In this document: in pieces, positions 50,341-60,659 of the stretch
Numbering within the stretch: position 1 is the first letter of the stretch
Layout: every line of letters starts with the position of its first letter
Origin: Pelargonium x hortorum
Taxonomy: Eukaryota; Streptophyta; Magnoliopsida; Geraniales; Geraniaceae
NCBI GenBank assembly: GCA_036897525.1
Contig: JAYMTJ010000002.1
Span: 1-64,000, forward strand
Direction: 5' to 3'
DNA: 64,000 nt
The notes under the pieces: generated by a model
Told to the model about the DNA's origin: nothing
The model's database searches: none
The model's input: only the letters and a program-made list of their open reading frames with translations
Made by a program: the position numbers and the translations under genes

Positions 50341-53300
50341 AGGAATTGTAGCTCTTTATCCTATAAAAGCATTACCACTAGCATATTTTTCTAGACCAGG
50401 ACCACTTGCAGTTAACACTGTAATCACTTGTTGCTTTAACTCTAGCGGTTCATACTCTTTGTATTATACTGTTTAGAGGGACCTAATTTCTATTTGTTCT
50501 AACCAGTTCTAGTACTCTTCTTAGCAGTTGAAGGAAGGAGTATTCCTGTATTCTGTGTTTTGTATTATTATGAGGGTATTGCCCCGGATAAAGCTCCTGA
50601 GAAAGAAGGTGAATGCTGTCCAATAGCAAGTGTAGCTCTGAAAAAAGTCTTATGGTTCTTAAAAGAGGTAAGCTTGCTTACAAGGAAGGTGCAGATGGGT
50701 ATTTATAAACAAGGTTCTGAGTGAGAGTAACAAAATAAAGTTATGAAAAGCAAGGCAATTGTTAAATTGAGAGTATGGAAGGGAGGGTTTTCTTATGTTT
50801 TGTTTCTGGATCCTGTTACAGGGCCTAGCCTAAAGTAAGGAATTTAATTTGCTGTATGTAAATGAATGAAGTGAAAGCTGGGAATCTCCTTAACAAGGAA
50901 GTGTAGCTCTTTCTGAATCGCTGGTGCTTCTAAAGGACGTCACGGATTCCGATCGACTGCTCAGTTGGTAAGAATGTATTAGGAATATATAATAAATAAC
51001 TGAAGGGTAACTTATTAAGCTTTTCCTAACTCTCAATCTAACGCTTAGGACCCAGCTCATTGATATGAGGGAATCCTTAGCTCAGTCAAGAGTTAACTTT
51101 ATGGACTTCCTTGCTTATTCAGAGCTACTCTGTACCTTGGAAATGCTTCTTAGTCTTATGAGCTTAATTAACTATTAATTAAGCGGATTGGGAACTACCT
51201 CTCTGAATAGCAGGCAAATGAAGGACTACTGGTTAGATCTAAACTCTCAAACTAGAACTCAAACAAAATACAAAGAATCTCTCTGTATTACTACCTTTAC
51301 CGGAAATGTCATTAGCTGCAATTGGTTTCCATTCACTCTAAACAGCGGCTTACAAAGAAATCCGTTTCTGTATATCCACTAAGATAAGAATGTTCCTAGC
51401 TTCCATTAGTACCTCAAGAAACCAGTTCTCAACTGTCAAATCAGTTCTTCTCCTATTCTGTAAACTTATGAATTTCCTGAACCCAACAAGTAGCGGGTTT
51501 ATTTTGGAAAGAAATATAAGCTCTAGTAATTAAACAAAGCTTCGGTTAATGCTTAGGTAATTATGGATTTTGAAGGGCTTGGTTATGTTCCTCAATGGAG
51601 GGGTTTACTACCTATAATATATAATAAGAGTCTTCCTTAATTCTATATTATTCAATTCAAAGGGTCCTTCATAGTAAGATTTTTCTATACTGGTAGCAGT
51701 TTGTTCTATATTGTAAAAGCTTTATTTAGTACGAAATGCTTCCTCTTTTACTTTAGGTATTTCTTTAGTACTTAATTTGAATAAATAATGTAAGCGTTCT
51801 TCGTAATTACTTACCTCGTTGAGTTTATTCCAAGTCCCAGACTCCTGATTAAAGGGTTAAACCGCTTCCTTGAAGTCGTAAGTACTATTCTTTGATTAGG
51901 GAGAAGAGTACTAATACCAAATGAGAGCAATATTGGAAGAGAAATTAGAAGCTTTTATTAGTCTCTGATACGAGAAATAAGGCAGAACTAGTGACATAAT
52001 TTCAAGGAGGTACAGGATACTAGAACCTAAATACATTTAACTTAGCAATGAGGAGTCCGCCTGTTACGAGGGTTGTACTGAGGTCCTAGACTTTTTAAGA
52101 GTTATTTGGAAACAAACATAAAAGCGGAGATTAAGCAAAATACTCAAATTTTCGTGATAATAATTTAAGTGCAGATAGACTACTAGAGTATTCCTAGTAA
52201 AGAAAATCTTAAGACTTTTTTTTGCCTTATATCTTCGAAACCCCTAGTAATATATATAGAACTACCAGCTGGGTGGGATACACGGTAATATTAAAGTAAA
52301 CCCTTTCCCTTCCCTTTCTATTTGAATTTCAAATATTTAACCTTGTGCCGGAACCCTCAAATTACTGTAAACACCTAATTTTAAGGGACACAATACTTTC
52401 CCTTACAACTTTTGCCGATTATCCACAAAGAAACAAGCATTCTTCTTCTACAAGGAATCCCTTACCTATAGGTTGCTACTTTCAATTCCAAGAGTTTTCA
52501 TAGATAGATATTAGACTAGCCTAAAGGCTTTCTATTCTATAACAACCCCTCTGTACCCTTGGACCGTGGCATTGTTACACAAAAGGTTAAAAGCTGGCGG
52601 CTGGTAAATCTAGAAGCTTAAACAAAAAAAAAAGTCTTTCTAAGGAAAAATGACCCATAACAAACCCTTGTATCTTAGTCCTGCTAAACTAAATGGAGTT
52701 AAAATGTCACCTGTTATCCAGGATCCAAAACAAATCAAAATTGAAGCCAAAGTAAAGTAACCACGAAAGACCTTAAACATGTGAAAGTCTCCCCCTAGCG
52801 CCTATAAGCGGGGTCGTAATTTAGCATGTAAAACCCTTTATTTACTTCTCTTCTGGATTTCCTCTGCTATGGATACTCCTCCATTTTGACTGTGGATTCT
52901 CCTCTCGAGAAAATACTACGAATTAACTTGGTAACTAATACAGGCTATTTCTTTTGTTTTGAAAGGGAAAAGTTTACAAAACAAGATATGAGATACTACT
53001 ACTTTAATGCCTTTAACTTGTTTGCTTTTATTACCTAGCTATTAGGAGTGCACAATAGCAGGCGTCGGGGTATAAAGTTAAGGTATAGGACTGGTTTCGA
53101 GCGAGATAGCCTCTGACATAAATTCTAACCGAGAAAAGAGTTTTCTTGCTAAGAGCCTTGGTTTGGGTTGTATAGTATAAGGTACATTTTTTTCGTGGGA
53201 ATAAATAAGAAATTAAGTTTTAAAACAGTTCCGTGCAAAATCTTCTTTTATTAGGGACCCTCTGTAAAATCTGCTGTTTATGACTAAAAAAACCAATCCT

Positions 53301-54420
53301 TAAGCTTTACAGCAACCCCCTGCCCTGCCTCGTTTATTAAGAAAAGGCTCCCTTTGCCTTTGGCACTCTATAGATCTTATTCGACTCTTAATATCCGATA
53401 AGACCTCCAGACCAGAACTCTTCAGGAGCGTTTCACGGATAAAGCCTTACAAATAAAACAAAGAAATCGGACTTTTAGGGAATTCCCAAGAAAGACTGTA
53501 GGAACCTTAAGTAACGTAGAACCCTTTCAGCTCCGCGGACTGATGGGGCTGCCTGAAGAATACTGTAGTAATTCCCCCTCACCTTTGACTATCAAAAGCT
53601 TTTTTAGAGAGGCTGTGTTTTGAGAATTTCATATAGATACGGGGTAAGGCAGGGGTTTCTGCTTAGTATATTATGGAGTAGAAAAACACCTAGGTTGAGA
53701 ATCACTTAGATAGAACTCTAATCAAAAAGCGGTAGATTATTAAACAATAGCTAACAGTTAGTTGTTCTAGCTGTTTGTTAAAAAACTTGACTTTAAAATA
53801 AAATGAATTCTCGGGTTTCAAAAGAAAGGAAATAAGGTAGGTTGAGTTCGCAATTCTCTTATGAAGGAGTGTAAAAGGTTTTAGCTGTGCTCTATTTGTT
53901 TAGTATTTCTCTATAATACCCCTTTTCTTCGATTCTGCGGTAGGATTCTCCTAATAACATCTTGAATTCCGGGTTAATAATGATAGGATTTTTTAATGAG
54001 AATTTTGTGTAAGATCTGCATTCCGAGTTAAGGGCTATAAATTTTATAACTTTTGACTACATAATGAGTCTTGTTTCTATAAGTAGAATCCACAACGTAA
54101 TTGTATATCGATAAAGGCTAGAGTTGGTGAGTAATTAAACTTTAATGAAATTCTTTGTTTGAAAGAAGCTCATTGTCCCGAAAAGTTTATAATAAATATA
54201 ACCTTTACTGGGCGTAGAGTCTAACTCACGGGGGAGCTGTACTCTTAGGAAAAAGAAAAAAGGCTTTCCTAAATAAGTAAAAAGTCGTATTTGTTTTACC
54301 AAGGTTATATCAATAAAGGAATTTTAGAATACCCTATATGCTAAAATGAAAGAAAGACTAAACTAGTTGCAGAGGCATGAGACCTGGAGCATTGTTTTGA
54401 GATTCAAGTATTAAGCTTGC
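50341..54420. other. Gene-free spacer with skew patches
   Basis: The plus strand around 50560-50900 is purine-rich; in 50641-50700 I count 17 G and 6 C. Around 52290-52520 it is G-poor and C-rich. One 64-codon plus-strand frame (51188-51382, TTG start) is unrecognised. No RNA gene, long repeat or promoter is visible. Confidence 0.58.
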
Positions 54421-54432
54421 ACCTTGTAAGGT
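54421..54432. repeat. Inverted repeat ACCTT-GT-AAGGT
   Basis: Perfect five-base arms surround GT. The order is reversed from the common family, pyrimidine arm first. A similar CCTT-GT-AAGG occurs near 30917. Confidence 0.4.
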
Positions 54433-57219
54433 CCGCGCCTGCCTGTATAAACTTATATAAATAACAAACACTCGATATATCTATATTTAAGTCTAAGATG
54501 GGCTCTGAATAACTAGAAAAGAAAGATAATGCAGGGCTTTGCTCCAATGAAATGAAGTCGAGGCTTAAGTATGATAACCTCTTGTAAAGTAAAGTAGATC
54601 TATTTATTCAACTATAGAAGGAAATAAGATAGGCGGCGAACCTCTTTGTAAATGGAATTGGCTATATCAGGGGTGCAGGAATCCCTTAGCGCCACTTTTT
54701 CAGAAAAGACTCGAGGACTTTTCGCAGACTAAGTACAAGTACTGAGTTACAAAAGGGGCTCCTCTACAAGGTTGATGTTTTATACTTTCTCTAAATAGAA
54801 ATCCTTATAATAGGACAAAAAAAATATTAGTGCCTTTAGCTTTAGCAATTCTTGTACACAAAGCATCCCAAATCTGCAGAGATTAGAAAGTTGAAGCTTT
54901 ACTAGCTTTGTTCATAACATAAGTTTAAATCTGTGGTCAGCCCCTAGGAGAAGGGTCCTTTTCAGGATATCAAATTCCTAGGTGTAAAAGGGTTTTAATA
55001 CTTGCGGGTAACTTTCGTTTCGGGAATTCTAGAGTAAAGAGACTACTTGTGTTGTGGCACTCCTTTTGCAAGAGAGGCTCCATACCTTATCTCAAATAGA
55101 GAACTAAAACCAAAATATCTTCAATTACACCCGGATTAAATACTTGAGTGAACTTAATTACTTCTTTTATATATAAGATTTCATCCAAACAAAGCGAATG
55201 ACCTAAAAACCCTTAGGCCCGTAGGTAATAAATAGGTTACACTCTAGAAAAGGGGGTACCCGATAAGATAATAAGAAAGTTCGCGTAAGAGTAAATAGAT
55301 TTTATACAAATAAAGAAACTCGGGATCTTAGATGGAAATTCTTGGTTTTTGTATCGATAGCGACAGGCTATTTTAGACGTTTGTAAGAAGCTAAAAACTA
55401 ATTAATAAAGACTGAAGCGCTGCGAAGAAAGAAGGGAATAGTCTTTGCCGGGGGGATTCCTAATGCTACGCTAAGACCTAAACCGAGAAATCTTTCTTTA
55501 AGATACCTAAAAAGTCCTAGAAAATCTACAGCTAGCGAGTTAAGTAAAACCCCTCCTACTAAAACTTCAACTAGATTCTGATGTTATGCTCAACAGAGTT
55601 ACAGCGCAACAAATAGATCTGTATTCTTTTTTTAGTACAGTCATTATGTATTCCCGAAGATCTAAGTTCACGTTTCACTAAAAGGCGATTGCTTGATTAT
55701 TATAACAGGAACAGACTCAAATTCTAATGGCCTAATAAAAAGAAAAAGTAAAGGACTCCTAGTATTCACGCCCTGCTAAACCAATTAAATAAAGTGAAGA
55801 GGGATTCAGTAAAGGAGATCTATGAAAAAACTTACCATGAAATTCACTTCTTCCTTGTGGTTTTTTTATATCAACCCCTTTTGACCTAACCTATCCTACT
55901 ATACTAGTAAGGGTTCTACAACCATTATATTAATTATATACTCTTCATTTACATACAAGTAAAAGTGATAAATGTACCCTAGGAGAATTTCAAATTGAGC
56001 AAATTCGATAATATTATCCTATTCTTTTTTTATTAGGATTCGTTTTAGTATAACATTGTAACCAGCAACAAGAAGAACTTCAACTTTAACTGACTGGAAA
56101 CCAAATCCCTTCTTCAGTAAATACTTAAAAGAAAGACTTCAAAGGAGTACAAAAGAAATAGAATCATGCTTTTATATCTAAATGTATTTTATCTGCTGTT
56201 AAGGTACCTTGTTGATACATTTTTTTGACTCATAAAACACTCAGAAAACAGGGTACTTCCTATTATACAATCCTTCACCTTAAGGTCCCGGAACTTTTAC
56301 TATCATGAAGGAATTCCGCTTCAATTCTTTACTCGCAAAACTGCCTTCTCCTTATCCCATTACAGATGTAGATATCGGAATCTCTAAGAACTTCGTACCT
56401 TACAGGAACTTCTAAGATTAAGAGATTTATTTAGAGTCTAAACTAAATAGCTACAACTCCGCTTACACAATTTTATCTATTATCTTCATAAAGCTCTCGG
56501 AATATTCTTCAAGGAAAGCACTTGCTTACCATTAGCTCTACAGAATACTCCACGACCTTAGGTGTTGAGGACATTCCCAATAAAAATACCTGGAATACAT
56601 TTTCTAATACTCACCTTTATTTGCTTTCTCTATTCCTTCTCAACAAAAGTAATAAATGAAGGAATACATATTACAATTAGTTTAATATTTATCAGGAACC
56701 TCTATTATGAGTCTCTGTCCTAACTATCAAGAACAAGAAATGGAATCTCACAAAAAGTCAAGAATACATGGATCTCCTTTAGCAGCACCCACTAATCAGG
56801 ACAAACTTCCGAAAAAAAACTAGACGGCTTATCCCAGATTTAACAAGCGTACGTATGAAATCAGACTCAAAGTTTAGCTTTTCACCTTAAATTTCAAATC
56901 TTTTTTGTTGTTTGTAAAGAAGCCCTGAGGATCTCGGCAAATTCGTTATGTAACATTTACGCGGGGAGAGTAACCCTTATAAAGAGATATATCATTAGCT
57001 GTAACAAACAGGGTTAATGTAAAAGTTTAAAGTGTCTCTTTTATAATCGTAGGAATTTCCTTTAATAAAAATGACTAAATAAAATAATTTTTTTAATGAC
57101 TTTTTAGGGAAAGCGTAATATGCAATATCCTTAAGAAGGGATTCTTCTAATATTTATTATTAGTATCCCCTCGGTTATATAGTTAGTATATGAAGCTCCT
57201 TTTGGGTACTACTCTACGA
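54433..57219. other. AT-rich spacer, nothing recognised
   Basis: No frame above 60 codons. The plus strand from about 55850 to 56800 is A/C-rich and G-poor, like the patch at 34 kb. The palindrome at 55254 is listed separately. No RNA gene is seen. Confidence 0.6.
55254..55261. repeat. Perfect palindrome GGGTACCC
   Basis: Eight self-complementary bases following two more Gs. It is a typical member of the dispersed family with a TA centre. Confidence 0.4.
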
Positions 57220-57221
57220 AT

Positions 57222-57275
57222 CTTTTAGGTTAGGTCGAACACAGGTAATACATGAGTTCAAGTCCTCTAATAAGG
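57222..57275 (+). pseudogene. Possible truncated tRNA relic (weak)
   Basis: TTAGGTTAGGTCGAAC at about 57226 resembles a D-loop. GAGTTCAAGTCCTC at 57254-57267 resembles a T-arm, with GAG and CTC able to pair. The two are about 26 bases apart, roughly ten fewer than in a normal tRNA, so part of the anticodon arm would have to be missing. A chance resemblance is possible. Confidence 0.22.
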
Positions 57276-58166
57276 CTGCAACCCTAAAGATACAGAGTAC
57301 AGAATACACTAGCTACGTGGGTTCTATCTCATTTGTGGAAATCTTCCCTTAGCCTCCCAAGCAGCTAGACTTTTTTTTATTTATATATTCTCAGAGTATA
57401 CCTATTTTCCTTTAAATTCCCGTAAAAGCAACGCTCTTTGTTTTATTCTAATTTAGATAGTTAAAAAAAAAGTATACAGGGTTTTTATTTCTATTAATGG
57501 TCTAAGAAAGGCTTTTAAAAATACTACCTAACAACCTGGGTATTTTAAGATAAATTATTCAAGTCAAGAATTAAATCTTTTTTTGTAATAGGGTGCCGGG
57601 TTCAACCACCGATGAATTTAGTGTAACGGAGGCCTGTACGAAGTCAACCTTATTTACTCAGAATCAGAAGGCTAATACTAACTCTAACTGTTAAAAAAAC
57701 AAAAAAAAAAGGTAACTATGAGATACTTATAAGTAAGGAAAAAATCCACGTCTAACACGAGAAAATACTTTTCAATTTAACCCTAAAACAACAACAACCC
57801 CAATCAAAAGTACAATCCGTATAATCACAAGTTAGCAATAGCAATATTACTTAGGGAAGCAAAATGATATGAGCTATATCCAATAAAGCTAAAGCTGGAT
57901 TAATAGTCAAATTGATTTGTATAGTATAACAAGGTTTCAGATCCAAAAATACAATACTGAGGAATGCCCTAGGAGTAGTTACGGTTAGAGGGTAAACTCC
58001 TAAAAGAAAGACTTTTTTTGCCCTTTCAGACGAGTATGTTGCAATCTTGTATTCAGAATACGCCTTTTTAGTAGCAGGGACTTAAAATAAATAGAGAATC
58101 CCGAAGGAAGACCCTTAATGAATGAATACTCATTGACGCTGCAATATTAAATTGACTTTGTAACAG

Positions 58167-58175
58167 GGGTCCCCG
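58167..58175. repeat. Short palindrome GGGG-T-CCCC
   Basis: Four-base perfect arms of pure G and pure C around one T, in sequence that is otherwise strongly AT-rich. Confidence 0.4.
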
Positions 58176-58217
58176 TATAATATTAATATAGTTAATTGTA
58201 GAATTTAGGGACGTGAA

Positions 58218-58239
58218 TAGAGTAGAGTAGAGTAGAGTA
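58218..58239. repeat. Microsatellite (TAGAG)4
   Basis: Four exact TAGAG units followed by TA. It is the longest pentanucleotide repeat noticed and has TAG, the commonest word of the window, as its core. Confidence 0.6.
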
Positions 58240-59111
58240 CTTCCTTATCGGGGTCGCTTTTCAGTTGTACATGTCTTGGTTGTTGAAAGCGAAAGAGCTA
58301 AAAAAAACCTCTTTCCCCTTATATACTCTAGGACTCCTTCTATTTAATTATAAGGTATTCCTGTGCGGATATACGATGTAAATAGATAGTGAATAAACCT
58401 CTAAAACTACCCGGACTCCTTACAGGATTCCTATCCTAGGATTTTCTAATTTATTCCCGTCTTCTGTTAGATATATACTACAAATTCCGTAAAACTTTCT
58501 AGAAAAACTCATTTTTATTATACATAAAAGGACTCGGTTTTGGTAAAATAACCCCCCTATTAAATTAACTCGAGCAACGATTTGCTGCAGATGGGGAGTA
58601 GTCACAAGACAAGACCCAGAGTATTCCGGTGTTTAGGCTCTAAGGATCCATATTTTTTTTACTGAAAATACAAAGATATAATAGCTTTAAGGGTTTACAT
58701 CGTTATAGGTATCCACCTTACTTACAACCAAGCAGACTTAAACTAGAGAATCTCAGGCAAGCCTATTCTAGAAAACCCGCAACACTAAACTTAGATTTCA
58801 GACCTAACTTTTATACAAAGACAAAGCTGTCTAAAGGAGTACTCGAACAAAACTAAGAATTATACAGGATTGCTTAAAAAAGTTATACCCCTTTTTTTTA
58901 GTTTGTATTTTCTGAATTTGGTATGCCCCTGGTGTATCTCTAGCTCATTTCATTAAGAGGTAGCTATGTTCTCCAGGTACCTATTTATTTTAGGAGTGTT
59001 TTTTCTAAGGTACTCCTTTTTTATTTTGGGGAATTTCATCTAGTAATTCCTGATGGAGGGGGTTAATCTTTTTAACTTACTCGCGTGTAACTTCTGCAAG
59101 TAGAGGCTTAC

Positions 59112-59135
59112 TTATATAGTATGTTATATAGTATA
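59112..59135. repeat. Tandem repeat, TTATATAGTATG unit
   Basis: Two adjacent 12-base units differing only at the last base, followed by TAG. Confidence 0.5.
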
Positions 59136-59919
59136 TAGTTTTTTTATTACTTAAAAAAAAAAGCAACTGCATGCCTATTTCTACTATTTCCAAAAGTAAA
59201 TTCGTATCCCTTAATACTTAATAAAGAACCTTTGAAAAACCCAAACTACTATTATTAGGTTAGGTTGTGTTATTTTGTTCTAACGGAACCCTCTTATAAT
59301 ATAACCAAGACTCATTCAAAGTATGTAAAGCCCCCTGGGAACACTTAAAAAAAACTTTTCTTTATTAGATTTGTATGTTTCAGAATTGAAGGATAACATA
59401 AGACAGAGAATCCCATCTTGAACTGACTAAAAATCTTACTTCTCATGCTTTCCCTTGTCCACTCTCATTTCATTCCCCCAACCTTGAAAGCGAGGTATGT
59501 AATCACATAAGTGAGGAAGACTCTTCTATTCTAGTTTCGGAAGCTAGAAATCCACAACTTTTAAGGTCTTTTCGCATGTCATTTTTCCTGCCATAAATAC
59601 AGACCTAATTAAATTAAGAATAAGTATAGAGCTCTGCCCCAGATACTCTAAATACGGGAATGTAGTAGGGTGCACTTACAGGTTAATAAATTCAAGCAGA
59701 ACATCCTAATTAAAAAACCGCATCTTGTATCCCAAAAAACCTGTAAACAGTTAACAGAACTTTCTAAGTACCTTAGATTATGTTTTACTTTCGTAATTCC
59801 TATACCCTTTATCTAACCTATTAACACAACGTAGTTTACACTCTTAAAATTTTCTGTTTCTTTACCTAAGAAAAGAAAACTATAGTAACAACTTTTTATT
59901 CTTACCTGGGAGGGGCCCT

Positions 59920-59930
59920 CGCGATAGGAG
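59920..59930. repeat. Short palindrome GAGGG-G-CCCTC
   Basis: Perfect five-base arms around one G, closely related to the elements at 20117 and 20432. Confidence 0.45.
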
Positions 59931-60582
59931 AACCTTATCTTTTTTTTAATAGGCAATCCTAAAAAGAGCAGAACCTTAGCTTAGGGAATCCCAATAACAA
60001 CCTAGCTTCTCCAAAAGATTTCAGGGAAGTCCTGACTTAGTTTATATTATAACTATAACGCCTAGTTCTGTAAAAGAACCTCTTTCACTTGTTGACCTTA
60101 TTTACTTTACTGAAACCAGAAGGATACTACAAACAGAATTTGTAAAAGCAGTACCCTTAAAAAGAAACGCAATCGGTTGCTCAAACCCCCTGCATTTCCC
60201 TGTATTCTGTGCCCCCAGAGTCTTTTCCTTTTTATTAAAAGGAGTCAGATGTACAAAAAAAACAGCTTAAGTTAAGATTAAGAGACCTTCTCACTTGTGT
60301 TTTTGGTATTCTAGATAGGCACTATGTGGTTCTATTTAAGTACTAGTCATTCTTAGCCTTTTGAAACGATTTCCTTAAAATAAAAAAGTATCTTAATCTT
60401 AGTTTCTTCCTGTTTTAGTTAAAGTAATGGTATAAAGACAAGCAAGGCAAGATAGAAGAACAACCAAGGGGTGGATCTTTTTTGAGTGAATACTAGTCCA
60501 AAGGCTTTATTTGCTTGCATGTTCCTAACTTCAGGAATTACCTTTTTTTAACCGGAAACCCTCGCGCAATTTAACAGCCACA

Positions 60583-60655
60583 GCCTATGACTAGGATTCG
60601 AACCCGGGGACACTGCTCTCAAGGACATTAGCTTATGAGGGATGGAAAAGCAAAC
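60583..60655 (-). pseudogene. tRNA-like relic with exact T-arm word
   Basis: On the minus strand CCCCGGGTTCGAATCCTAG contains an exact GGTTCGAATCC. The T-stem pairs at four of five positions, counting one G-U pair. In the standard register, CTTGAGA (complement of 60617-60623) occupies the anticodon loop with T33 and a TGA triplet, the Ser UCA-reading anticodon. Its stem keeps three of five pairs. The variable loop is four bases, too short for a true Ser tRNA, so either the identity is wrong or the variable arm was lost. The D-arm is poorly preserved and no acceptor pairing is visible. Confidence 0.4.
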
Positions 60656-60659
60656 CCAC

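Larger units (their letters stand above)
57276..60580. other. AT-rich spacer, no gene supported
   Basis: One 61-codon minus-strand frame (58420-58605) is unrecognised. Small tandem repeats at 58218 and 59112 and a palindrome at 59920 are listed separately. GGGTTCAACCACC at 57600 looks like a T-loop with one base lost, but has no D-arm partner and is not called. Confidence 0.6.

Noticed and set aside
57595-57615. GGGTTCAACCACC, T-loop-like
   Set aside because: One base is missing from the loop and no D-arm word lies at the right distance.
15989-60210. Recurrent word GTATTCTGT (15.99, 18.91, 50.55 and 60.20 kb)
   Set aside because: It is too short and its flanks are unrelated, so no repeat family can be claimed.
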